NCBI RefSeq assembly: GCF_000524195.1
Contig: NW_020170435.1
Coordinates: 1 to 11,348 of the forward strand
Direction: 5' to 3'
Source of the DNA: Echinococcus granulosus
Lineage: Eukaryota; Platyhelminthes; Cestoda; Cyclophyllidea; Taeniidae
Length of the DNA: 11,348 nt
Below, one piece after another: positions 1 through 7,790 of this stretch (the first letter of the stretch is position 1; the number at the start of each line of letters is the position of its first letter). Under the pieces are notes generated by a model that made no database searches, had not been told where the DNA came from, and saw only the letters and a list, made by a program, of their open reading frames with translations. The position numbers and the translations under genes were made by a program.

Positions 1-880
1 TAAAATGATTAGGTGGGAGCCTTCGCTCATTCACACAGCTACTCATCCATGACATCCTTGAGCACACTGTGCTTCGATGACACATTCTCCCTGTCCATCC
101 TTATTGGTTCAAAGAATTTGGTTCTTCTACCATTCTCCTCCCGCTATCTTTGCCTTTTTAAACGTATACATCCACATTTCTCCTACACCTCAATGAAATT
201 ATTACGGTCATTTATACCAGATTGAAGTTATTCAACCCAGGGCATGACGGACGGGAGGCTCTGCTCCACAACATGAGCATAAATTAGTCTAACATTGTGC
301 AAAAATGGTGCCACTGATCCTGATTATGTTCCTACTTCTTACGGTATTTTACCGATTTAAAGTGCTTTGTGTGGAACAGTCGCTGATACACGTGCTTTTC
401 TACTTATTTTGTTGCAGTAGTCAAATGCGTTTATGCATCTTAAAGAGGAAAGTGTTGTAGGATGTCCCATAGAGAGTATAAGGCCAGAAATAATGAGATA
501 TGGCTAAGAGGGGGGTTTTGAGATGCTAAGAGTTAATGTAAATAAATGAGAGAACGAATTGCTGAAGGAATAAGTAGACCGATATACGCATTTGCTTATA
601 AATTCTTTGTTTAAACTTTTAAAAAGCAATGTGTTTGCTTAAGGAACAAATTTGTAGCATCTGTAATATAGATGATTTCACTCAATTTGATACTCATTAC
701 CTCCAGAAAAATCAGATTCGGTTTGCAGGACCTAGGTATTTTAAATGTACAAAATGAATTTTGATTTATCTGTCACTCCAGCTGCGAGCAATTCGTGAAG
801 TGCGCATTACGAGTGTGACGATGGCGTGCGACAAGTACGAATGTTGCGCTAAAAGTACATGGAGTATGAACATCACGTAG
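1..880. other. Unassigned non-coding DNA
   Basis: I see no supportable gene here. Open stretches are short; the best, on the plus strand near 13-225, begins with GTG rather than ATG and resembles no family. A pyrimidine-rich stretch ending in an acceptor-like TTGTTGCAG at about 410-418 is present, but all three frames downstream close within about 15 codons, so it does not define an internal exon. The last 100 bases (about 780-880) have noticeably more CpG dinucleotides than most of the window. Confidence 0.6.
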
Positions 881-888
881 AGCAGGAC

Positions 889-895
889 TATAAAG
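889..895 (+). promoter_or_regulatory. TATA-box-like motif (TATAAAG)
   Basis: A TATAAAG heptamer lies at the end of a locally CpG-dense patch (about 780-920) and about 95 bases upstream of the first ATG of the small frame at 988. Spacing and composition would suit a core promoter. A single TATA-like heptamer in AT-rich DNA is expected by chance many times, and no initiator or transcript evidence is visible. Confidence 0.15.
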
Positions 896-987
896 CGGAG
901 AGTTTAGAGACGATGAGAAGGGTTTAAAAGGCGACACATCTGAGCAGGAAAGTGAATATCAAAGGAAGCAAGGAGATAATCAGAGAA

Positions 988-1185
988 ATGGGATTCGCTG
1001 GCTGGCCATGTTTGTATCCGTGCAAGTGGGCACCGTGGACTGGTGTCATACAGGGTTCACAATGTGGTGAGAAGAGTGCATGGTCATCATGGGTGGTGCC
1101 ACAATGTGAGTCGTCATGTGCATGGTCGTCTGTGGTGGTGCCGCAATGTGGCAAGCCGTGGGGATGGTCGTATCCGTGGTGGTAG
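988..1185 (+). CDS. Candidate small Trp/Cys-rich protein, 65 residues
   Basis: Function is unknown and I recognise no family. The frame starts at an ATG in a favourable context (G at -3, G at +4) and ends at TAG. The predicted product has about 10 tryptophans and 6 cysteines in 65 residues, an extreme composition. Its C-terminal two thirds are 14-residue repeats, each starting with Cys (CGEKSAWSSWVVPQ, then CESSCAWSSVVVPQ, then a truncated CGKPWGWSYPWW), encoded by a 42-bp minisatellite. No clear signal peptide or membrane segment is visible. A TATA-like box lies about 95 bases upstream and no AATAAA lies close downstream. The simplest alternative is that the tryptophans only reflect the GTGGTG/TGG-rich repeat DNA and the frame is not translated. 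The minus strand is open over the same repeat. Confidence 0.18.
   Translation: MGFAGWPCLYPCKWAPWTGVIQGSQCGEKSAWSSWVVPQCESSCAWSSVVVPQCGKPWGWSYPWW
1063..1185. repeat. 42-bp minisatellite, about three units
   Basis: Units at 1063-1104, 1105-1146 and 1147-1185 share a TGTG start, a central GCATGGTC-like core and a GTGGTGCC(A/G)CAA end. The first two agree at roughly two thirds of positions and the third is shorter. The preceding 42 bases (1021-1062) have the same length, begin TGC and end CACAA, but match poorly, so they may be a worn fourth unit. Because 42 is divisible by three, every unit keeps the frame on both strands. Confidence 0.7.
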
Positions 1186-1405
1186 AGGAGCCAAATGACA
1201 CTGAACAAGCTCTCCTTTACTACTTTCCTGCATTAACATGAACTATGTAACACTAGTTCTGATTGTTTGTAGCAATTTTTAAATAGAAGATTTTGCAACC
1301 GATCCTGTTGTGCTATTCGGTTTACCAAGCAGTAATCATGTGGTTCACGGACAAAGTGCTGAAGGAAGTATGAACTCAATTCACCGAGCAAATGTATAAA
1401 TTAAT

Positions 1406-1440
1406 TTGGCTGCCGGTCTGCAAGCCGGTCCGGTGGCCAA
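1406..1440. repeat. GC-rich inverted repeat, 11-bp stem
   Basis: The arms TTGGCTGCCGG (1406-1416) and CCGGTGGCCAA (1430-1440) pair along all 11 positions if two adjacent G-T/U wobbles are allowed, around a 13-base loop. CCGGT occurs three times within the element, so a direct-repeat slippage structure is an alternative reading. It stands out as a GC island between AT-rich flanks. No flanking gene assigns it a role. Confidence 0.6.
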
Positions 1441-1888
1441 TCTATTAGTCAGTAAAATAGTCACTCATCCGAAAAATTAGTGCTACTGGGATTAAAACTG
1501 GCAGAAGAATGGAGCAAAGAGGAAGTGCAGATTCCTCCATATCGACAAGGCCTACTGGAATGGAAGAGGAGAATGCAGAGCGGGATCACTAGAGTCTATT
1601 AAGGGGGGAAGTTACCAAAAAAAAACTGCAAGAAAAAGGGAAGTAAAAAACACACACATACCAAAAGACATGGGATAGTTAAGGGTTGCTGATTAGCGGC
1701 GAAGAGGAGAAATGTGCAGTGACTGAAATTTAGGCTGAGGAGTTAAGATAAGCACCAATACCCGTCTCCCGATCATCCGCCTACCTTTAATTATCTCAAT
1801 GCAACGATCCGCGTATGCGCAATTCAATCGTCTATTCCCTTACCCGTCTGTCCATCTGCAAGACCATATTGTAAGCATCAAATTGCTA

Positions 1889-1965
1889 CATTCATCTATT
1901 CTTTATTCATTTATGCGTTCATTTCATCACATTCATCTTTTCGCCCATTCATCTATCCCATTCTT
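1889..1965. repeat. Degenerate ATTCAT-rich simple repeat
   Basis: ATTCAT recurs at about 1890, 1905, 1931 and 1947, with variants such as GTTCATTTC between them, at irregular spacings of about 13-26 bases. This is a decayed pyrimidine-rich simple-sequence tract with no coding content. Confidence 0.6.
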
Positions 1966-1979
1966 TATCTAATTTGCCT

Positions 1980-1997
1980 GCCGACCCACCTGTCGGC
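1980..1997. repeat. Small perfect hairpin GCCGAC/GTCGGC
   Basis: A 6-bp perfect inverted repeat encloses the 6-base loop CCACCT. There is no T-run as in a bacterial-type terminator, and no role can be assigned. Confidence 0.35.
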
Positions 1998-2896
1998 TAG
2001 ATGATTGTCCAACGGACTTACTGACTTACTTGGCTTTACTTGAAATTTTCAAAATGCTAGAGGCTCCTAGACGTGAGCGTATTCAGGTGATTGCTCGAGA
2101 GTGACAAGTGTTACCACTCCGCCTGCTTATGAATTTCTAACCATTAGTCAGACAGGTCACAATTTGACTATTTCTCCGCAACTCACTGTCTTTGTCATCG
2201 AGCTGTATACAACAATGTTGGTGGGTCATAACACACTCGGAATAAATGCTGTTAATGAGACCTGAGAAAGTGTGGAGATGTGGGCGATTGGATGTGAGTA
2301 GAAAAAGCCGAATGATAGCTGAAGTAGGAATGATTAATGAGGGAAGAGGATCTCCAAGTCAGCACAGTTGTAACTGCCTCGATAGCGGTGCCAGTTATTA
2401 GGGAGATAGCTGTGATAAAACGAGAAGATGTCGACTTCCATGTGCAGAGGCATCCAGAGGCACACAGCTCTCATGCCCTGTATGTGTTGAGTCAGTTTTA
2501 AATAGACGTGCGAATGAAAGGGTCAAGAGCTGCACAATGGGATTGCCGAATGCATTATTGGTTGTAGACACAAGGAAGAATGAAGCAATGTGGAGATTTG
2601 TTGGTGGAGTTTCGATAAGAGTGGCGGATTTTGTGTATGTCGCTAGCAACACGAGAGCAATTTAGACGTACAACTAATTTGTCTTTAATGATTAAGGAAT
2701 TAACTTATTAATCAATTCTGCTATATTAAAAGAACGGCTTTGAAGGTGAAATTCGGCACAGTTGCAGTCGCAGTTGCATCTGAAAGCGTGGAGTGTATTT
2801 ATAGACACAAAGTGATGCTCTCGTGATTGTGTTAAGTAGCAGAGGCTTCATTGATCATGTAATCTTCTGGTCATGCATTTCGAGTCTCATTTACAG

Positions 2897-3168
2897 TGCG
2901 GTTTTATAAACCAATTCATTTAAAGTGCTCTACTGAAGGCGGGTCATATCGGCTTGCATTCTCAAAATCAACTTTCTACATCCTCTGGCTATTAAGTTTC
3001 TACAAGTGTTTCGGTAATTTTGATGCTCAAACAAATTTTGAAAGTGGTTCTATCATCCCTAGAAGAAAATTAATGCAACCTCTGTGGGCAAATGTGTATG
3101 ATGCAGATCAATATAAGTCATTCTATTTTGCTGCATTAAAATATTCATCAAGTAAAATGAACAACTAG
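2897..3168 (+). other. Candidate terminal exon, about 89 codons, unrecognised
   Basis: An acceptor-like site (pyrimidine-rich, ending CATTTACAG at 2896) is followed by a continuous frame read from the third base of the putative exon and closed by TAG at 3166-3168. Its composition is protein-like, with aromatic, basic and acidic residues well mixed (for example the segment RRKLMQPLWANVYDADQY), but I recognise no domain. The first ATG in frame is at 3073, so the upstream part could only be translated by splicing from an exon not seen here. A donor-like GTAATT at about 3013 would allow a shorter internal exon. Open stretches of this length occur by chance in AT-rich DNA, so the acceptor is the main support. 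Confidence 0.2.
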
Positions 3169-3410
3169 TGGAATGTAACTTTAAGTTGTTGAAAGAGATT
3201 TCAGGCGGGGCCTGCTAAAGAAGATGCCGACACATGCACTGTCAATTTGTCTTCCATGTATATGCTCATGTACGTTGCAAAAAAAAACTTTTTACTTTGT
3301 AGAACTATAAGTAGTTGCTAAGTTGTACGAATGGTACGCACACGGGAAATCTGTTGAACTTGGGGAGTTTTTACGAGGACTGTGCCCATACCATGGATTC
3401 CGGTGAAGGG

Positions 3411-3475
3411 AGCAGGAACAGTGGTATTACTGTAAATTGATATTCTTGGTGGGTACTGCTAAAGTTGCTCCTGCT
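3411..3475 (+). repeat. Bulged stem-loop, about 65 nt
   Basis: AGCAGGAAC (3411-3419) pairs with GCTCCTGCT (3467-3475) with one mismatch. Directly inside, AGTGGTA (3420-3426) pairs with TACTGCT (3454-3460) including two wobbles, leaving a 6-base bulge on the 3' side and a terminal loop of about 27 bases. The size suits a small-RNA precursor, but the large one-sided bulge is unfavourable. Confidence 0.3.
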
Positions 3476-3512
3476 TAGGCACTACAAATGGCCTATAATG
3501 TACTGCAGGCCC

Positions 3513-3538
3513 AAAAAACGATAAACTTTAGGTTTTTT
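3513..3538. repeat. A/T stem-loop (A6C ... GT6)
   Basis: AAAAAAC (3513-3519) and GTTTTTT (3532-3538) form a 7-bp stem around 12 bases. Low-complexity arms make a chance origin likely. Confidence 0.3.
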
Positions 3539-4060
3539 ATTGCTTGAAGCATAACCATACACATGCCTTCAATTATGTCTACCTAATTTTTATCAATAAC
3601 ACATGGCTTGGCATTTAATGGCTGGGTGACTTAGGTTTGAATAGTCTTTGGTCTTCAAGTACGGCTCATTGCTGACTCATCCAGGCCGATAGATCTATTG
3701 ATGGAAAGGAACACATGCCAGTCAATCAACTGATGGATGAGACCTAAAGATACATCAAAAATCCCACTTATAGATAAAAAGAGGGCTGGATGAATTGAAA
3801 GAAAAAGACAAGCTACCCATTGTTTAAAAGAGTAAATTTTAAGCCTCCTTCGGTAAACTTTTATAGCGCTTTTAGCCTCCATTTCTCATTATTATATGCC
3901 GTCCAGATTTTTTTGTTTGTCAGCCTCCAGATAGATCAGTAGATGCAAATGATACGAACATATTAGCAATGATTGACTTTTTCGCAATGTTCAAGAAAGC
4001 AAAAGTGGAAAGTTGAAGTAATATTTTTGTTGTTAAGAAAAATGACCCGAAAACCATGCC

Positions 4061-4078
4061 TTTCCTTCCTTCCTTCCT
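4061..4078. repeat. TTCC microsatellite
   Basis: About four uninterrupted units of CCTT/TTCC. It is a simple tetranucleotide run with no coding context. Confidence 0.8.
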
Positions 4079-4180
4079 ACCCTAACCATCAAAAATCCCT
4101 TCAAGGGAAAAAAAGTGGCTACAACTACTTCAAAAAGGGATTATTATTGCCTTAGATAGCCTTGCAGTTACAAATCTCCC

Positions 4181-4600
4181 TTAGAAGTCCCTGATTATCT
4201 TGCTGACAGTGTAATGGAAACATTTTGACGAGGAGAGGCAGGCTCGACCAAATATAGCGAAGTTTCGTGGAATCGGCCGGCAATCTGGACCATGAGATGA
4301 CCTAAACTCCTGCGTACATGCTATGCTTACTAAAATGATGCTAAAGGGAAGGACACGATTCTGCAGCATAAAAATTCTGACGTCTTCTTGTGTCTGTGGG
4401 TGCCCGTCTACTCCACGGACTAACATTAGCATACTGGCAGGTGGTTGGATCAGTAGGCAGCCGGTGGATTTGTCACGCTGCAGACATAATAAACAGTAGA
4501 AATTATGGGGCTTTTTGACAAGCAAACTACCACCATCCTCACCATTACCTCTTTTACCTTTATTTTTTCCTAATGCTATTACCTGTGCAACAGGAATCAC
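4181..4600 (-). other. Longest open frame in the window, probably not a gene
   Basis: About 139 codons are open on the minus strand and end at TAA near 4181. The open stretch begins with GTG; the first in-frame ATG is at 4432, leaving only about 83 residues. A donor-like CACAG|GTAATA lies near its 5' edge. The conceptual protein is mixed in composition with no signal peptide, membrane segment or family motif that I can see. Its length is near the maximum expected by chance for 11 kb of this composition over six frames. It is listed because a reader would otherwise find it and wonder; an exon of a minus-strand gene is possible but unsupported. Confidence 0.1.
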
Positions 4601-5120
4601 GGTGTTTGAATGCAGTGCAGATGTCTGTCCATCATATGTGCCTAGCGCAAATTATACTTCGCCAACTGTCAACAACGGTTTTTCCTACCTGAATAATTCA
4701 CAAATAAAGAACAGATAAATTTGCCCCTCGATATTGGCTATGAAAGGATAGATATCTAAAATGTCATCTACTCCTATTAAACAGGGAACAATGCAACCAG
4801 TTCCTCATCTCTGTCGTGGCAGTTTGCAAGGCTCTTCATCTCACCACTTGATGTCTCAGTGGTACGCTGCCATGATAGAACACCATTTTAATGTAGCTGA
4901 CTAGTGGCAATGGCATATACACATGAAGGTAATTGAGGAATAACTTTACAACGAGAGGCTGCCTCAATTAATAATTATGCAAAAAAATAAGCATACCTAC
5001 CATTATCCGATTGACAGTAAGCCTCAATGGATCCTCTCAAGTGAGCTGTTCGGATGTCCGTGAGACAGACAAACACCAGTCTCTTGAATGTCCGGAAGAT
5101 TTTATGCGACGAATAATATC
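4601..5120. other. Unassigned non-coding DNA
   Basis: No gene or repeat structure stands out. The stretch leads into the left edge of direct repeat copy A, and no similarity to the sequence preceding copy B (about 6700-6837) is visible by eye. The repeat therefore seems to begin near 5121 rather than further left. Confidence 0.5.
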
Positions 5121-5401
5121 AAGTCGCCTATCCGACCTTTGAAAAGGAATAGCTCGTGGGATAGAAATGCGTCATATATGTCGATGTGCACAATAAGCCA
5201 AAAAGCCGATGAACGTGATGACTCGGAGTCGGCGTGACACAAATGGGCATGTCTATTTGTCCAGTGAGCAGAGTAGGTGCAAGTGTCAGCAGTGGCCTCA
5301 CAGCTATGAATAAAATGCATGTAACAACCAATCTGGGCCATTGTCCATGTCACTAAGACACCCTGTTCACATAAACACTTGGTAAGCAGAGGCAAAACAT
5401 C

Positions 5402-5431
5402 CCATGGCTTTAATGGTAAAAGCAGCCATGG
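5402..5431. repeat. 8-bp perfect inverted repeat inside copy A
   Basis: CCATGGCT (5402-5409) and AGCCATGG (5424-5431) are exact reverse complements around 14 bases. The matching place in copy B (about 7137-7170) keeps only a degenerate version (CCCATAG ... CATAGGG), so the symmetry is either recent in A or decayed in B. Confidence 0.5.
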
Positions 5432-5537
5432 CCAAAGTGATGATCGAGATGACTCTGGCTCTTCACTTTACCACCTTCTACTCGAAAAGCGCACTGTGGA
5501 CAGCAGAAAGAAGATGCATCGATGGGTAAAGGCAAAG

Positions 5538-5543
5538 GTGAGT
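5538..5543 (+). promoter_or_regulatory. Strong 5' splice-site-like sequence AAAG|GTGAGT in copy A
   Basis: The sequence matches the eukaryotic donor consensus closely and ends an open plus-strand frame that runs from about 5379 (preceded by an acceptor-like AAGCAG near 5390). The equivalent site in copy B reads AGGAAGATGAGC and lacks the GT. Without conservation between copies, it is probably a cryptic site or a decayed exon end. Confidence 0.2.
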
Positions 5544-6040
5544 AGATGCTACAACTACTCCGAGCCATCACAATCTTTGGCTCGTTGGCATGTTGTTCAT
5601 ATCTACGCATGTGAGACGCATTGCTAGGGCAGCGGCTATTCGTTTTCTACATCAAGTAGGCGCATCACGGAGTTCTCCTCGTGGTTCACTACCCGCACTC
5701 AGCTCCGCATCTGTCCTCCTGTGAAGGCGTCCCCCTATTGCAGGCAGAAGCTAGTCAACTGACCGATCGGGATTCCAAGTGGTTAACGATGTTGTGGTGA
5801 CTAGATTTTTTTATGTACGCATGTTTATAGTGTTTAACCGTAACCTTGGAGTGGTTATCTATAGACCTAGAGCACACCTCTGCTCCATGCGAGCCAATGA
5901 GGAGGGATGAAACAGGAGCACGCATCCATAAAACTTAGTAGATGAGTATTTGAGCAAAACTGCAAGAAAAGTGTTTAAGCAAATAACTAAAAATGCGCAA
6001 CCTTGATGAATTTTGAAATTGAAAAATTATGGAATGAGTG

Positions 6041-6837
6041 CTTTCTTTACCAGCCACTGATCCGCAGGTGCATGTGGCGTCTTTTATTGTCCTATCCTGT
6101 ATGCTGGCAATAAGGACACCTTTATTCTTCGGTTTGAGAGCAAAAGCTGAACCACGAGGCTGGTCCTGTATTCTGTGCACGGTCACGCTTCTCTTTATAC
6201 CTTACCCCAACACAGATATAATGCATGGCGTCAGAGCATTGTCAGCAAATAATATGTGTACCTCTCCCCCACTCCCTCGTGTGTTTTTCACCAATTCTTA
6301 TTACTATTCAATCTTTGCCCATTACAGCCATTTTAGGAAAACAAATAACTTGCTAAATCCTAATAAATCCTGCCTTTTTTATTCGAGAGGCTAATATAGG
6401 CGTTTCCTCCTTTTCCTATGTGGCTGCGTCACGATTAAAAATATGCTCAACGCATTCACACTCATTCTTATCCTCCCTCTTATTTCACCCCCTCTTCTGC
6501 TGCTCATTTTTGCTTTCTGCTCACAAAAACACCAACCTACCATGCCTGTTTACGAAAATGCCTTTTTTTCCCCTCAACACCTCCTTTCCACCTTTTTTTC
6601 GTCTAATTCCTATTCATATCATATCGACATGCCCATGTAACCGACAGACAACATGCACTTCTACACGCCTGTTGTGTGATCTCAACTCACCTTTATTGTT
6701 GGTTTGATTGCTCTTTTATACGTCCAGCCCAATGACTACACATTAGTGTCCGACCAGTTAAACGACATGAGTTAGTAGTCATATAAAAGAAGTTGACACT
6801 TTCTAGCTAATAGTTGATAATTTCATGTAAGGCAAGC
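6041..6837. other. Spacer between repeat copies, pyrimidine-rich
   Basis: About 0.8 kb separates copies A and B. It shows no visible similarity to the sequence after copy B, so the duplicated unit did not obviously include it. From about 6396 to 6610 the plus strand is strongly C/T-rich, which forces Leu/Ser/Phe/Pro-rich translations in all plus frames. I looked for a primer-binding-site-like sequence just inside copy A that would support a paired-LTR element and saw none. Confidence 0.6.
6443..6640 (+). CDS. Candidate small secreted-type peptide, 65 residues, doubtful
   Basis: The frame starts at an ATG with A at -3 and ends at TAA. The first 25 or so residues are very hydrophobic (MLNAFTLILILPLISPPL and onward to LLLIFAFC) and would pass as a signal peptide or signal anchor. 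They are followed by about 38 polar residues rich in Ser, Tyr, Phe and His. No family is recognisable. The caveat is strong: the DNA is a pyrimidine-rich tract in which any plus-strand frame codes for Leu, Phe, Ser and Pro, and an overlapping plus frame (6420-6707) is also open. Composition alone could therefore produce this appearance. Confidence 0.12.
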   Translation: MLNAFTLILILPLISPPLLLLIFAFCSQKHQPTMPVYENAFFSPQHLLSTFFSSNSYSYHIDMPM

Positions 6838-7790
6838 AAGCTGCCCATCTGATAATAAAAAAGGAATGGTCAGTGCGATAGAAATGCGGCACATATTTCG
6901 ATGTGTACTATAAGCGAAAAGGCAATTGCTGTCATGACTTGGAGTCGATGTGACACATATGGGCTTCTCTGTTTGTCCAGGGTGTAGAATAGGTGTCACT
7001 GTCACCGAAACTCTCGTTTAATCAGGAGCGGCCTTAAACCACGACAAAAATGCGTGTGACATCCATTCCAGACCATTGTCTACATCATCGAAACTCCCAG
7101 TTCACACAAACACTGGAAACTCGGGGACACAACACCCCATAGTGTCAATGGCAACAAAATACAGTCATAGGGACAAAGAAGATTACTCTGCTTCCTCATT
7201 TCATTATTGTCGATGCAAAAGAAGCAGAGGGTAGATGTCTCGATGGATAAGGAGAGGAAGATGAGCAGGTGTGTCATGACTATCACGAGTCATACCACTA
7301 ATTAGCCTACTTGCTTATCGTGCATATCTACTAATGTGCGGTGCATTGTTAGGACAGTAGCCATTCCTTTTCCACATCAGGTAGGTACATAACTCTGTAC
7401 GAAATGCAGAGTACTCCTCTTCCTCTGCCACCTACTCTCGGCTCCGCACCTGTTTGTGTCAGAAGGTGTGCTCTTATTGCCAGCCTGCATGATTGCACAA
7501 TGAAGGGCTCCACATGCGCACAAAAACCTGACGACTATTGACCTGATCGACTAAGTATATAGATGAATGAATATGTTGCGATGTTTAGATTTTTTATTTG
7601 AGTTAATTCATAGTGTTCGATAGTGACGTATGAATGGTTTTCTGTAGACTAGGCGCATAACCTAGCTTCGTGTGTGCACAAATCCTATAAGGGGTAGGGA
7701 TGAGTGTTTTGAGCAAAAAATTACAAGAAAATAGCATACTTTGCATATTAAAATTTGCAAATTTGAAAAAATGTGAAGTAGGTAAATAAG
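6838..7790 (+). repeat. Direct repeat copy B, about 0.95 kb
   Basis: This is the second copy of the element described at 5121-6040, in the same orientation and collinear throughout. It is longer than A by several small insertions, one of which adds about 14 bases and forms a hairpin (7392-7412). The minus-strand reading matching A's open frame keeps short similar segments (for example LIVHI followed by an acidic residue and I) but carries several stops, so B is not coding in that frame. Flanks on both sides differ from those of A. Confidence 0.85.
7392..7412. repeat. Hairpin in a copy-B-specific insertion
   Basis: ACTCTGTA (7392-7399) pairs with TGCAGAGT (7405-7412), including one wobble, around a 5-base loop. 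Copy A lacks about 14 bases here, so the hairpin is confined to B. Confidence 0.4.

Larger units (their letters stand above)
924..1208 (-). other. Minus-strand open frame over the minisatellite, His/Cys-rich
   Basis: This stop-free minus-strand stretch of about 94 codons has no ATG at its start (TTG), so it could only be an exon fragment or a non-coding shadow. Read through, it gives 14-residue repeats beginning HCGTT followed by a DDHA core, which looks metal-binding, and then a hydrophobic C-terminal segment (ISLIISLLPLIFTFLL) like a tail membrane span. An acceptor-like TTGTTCAG (minus strand) lies at its beginning. The plus-strand frame has the better start codon. Both are probably by-products of a repeat with a period divisible by three. 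Confidence 0.1.
1186..2896. other. Unassigned non-coding DNA
   Basis: No gene can be supported across these 1.7 kb. Contents are a GC-rich hairpin (1406-1440), an A-rich stretch with a short CA run near 1610-1665, a degenerate ATTCAT tract (1889-1965) and a small GCCGAC/GTCGGC hairpin (1980-1997). The minus-strand open stretch at about 2398-2652 resembles no family. Confidence 0.55.
3169..4180. other. Unassigned non-coding DNA
   Basis: No supportable gene. The stretch holds an A9CTTTTT run near 3279-3293, a bulged hairpin at 3411-3475, an A6C/GT6 stem-loop at 3513-3538, a TTCC run at 4061-4078 and scattered poly-A/T runs. A minus-strand frame starting with ATG at 3882 (75 codons to about 3655) is rich in repeated FLSI-like segments that stem from degenerate GATAGA/GATGGA DNA, which argues against a real protein. 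Confidence 0.55.
5121..6040 (+). repeat. Direct repeat copy A, about 0.9 kb
   Basis: This stretch aligns co-linearly with copy B (about 6838-7790). Anchors include AAGGAAT at 5144 and 6861, ATAGAAATGCG at 5161 and 6878, TTTGTCCAG ending at 5264 and 6980, GTTCACA in the 5360s and about 7100, CATATCTAC near 5598 and 7323, CTCCGCA near 5703 and 7442, and GATGAGT at 5941 and 7700. In the first 120 bases about three quarters of positions match. The offset grows from 1717 to 1759, so copy B has gained or A lost about 40 bases. The left edge is fairly sharp near 5121; the right edge fades between 5970 and 6040. No conserved terminal inverted repeat, target-site duplication or recognisable protein was seen. 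In copy A a minus-strand frame is open from 5395 to 5102, but the same frame in B is broken by several stops. Confidence 0.85.

Noticed and set aside
13..225. Plus-strand open stretch of 70 codons at the window start
   Set aside because: It begins with GTG, has no upstream acceptor within the window and no protein family resemblance.
400..460. Internal exon after the acceptor-like TTGTTGCAG near 418
   Set aside because: All frames close within about 15 codons and no donor precedes the stops.
1980..1997. Bacterial-type terminator at the GCCGAC/GTCGGC hairpin
   Set aside because: There is no following T-run and no gene ends upstream, and the window does not look bacterial.
3655..3882. Minus-strand ATG frame of 75 codons
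   Set aside because: Its repeated FLSI-like segments follow from degenerate GATAGA/GATGGA DNA, with no supporting signals.
4181..4600. Longest open frame, minus strand, about 139 codons, as a gene
   Set aside because: It has no ATG until 4432, no recognisable motif and a length near the chance maximum for 11 kb in six frames. It is kept only as a low-confidence note.
5379..5537. Plus-strand exon in copy A between AAGCAG and AAAG|GTGAGT
   Set aside because: The homologous part of copy B lacks the donor GT and does not keep the frame, so a functional shared exon is unlikely. The donor-like site alone is reported.
6038..6394. Plus-strand open stretch of 118 codons in the spacer
   Set aside because: It starts without ATG in good context, has mixed hydrophobic content, no motif and no flanking splice logic, and is partly in pyrimidine-rich DNA.
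5121..7790. Intact LTR retrotransposon or miniature LTR element with copies A and B as LTRs
   Set aside because: The copies differ far too much for a recent insertion, and I found no primer-binding site, polypurine tract adjacent to copy B, target-site duplication or gag/pol remnant. It remains only a hypothesis.
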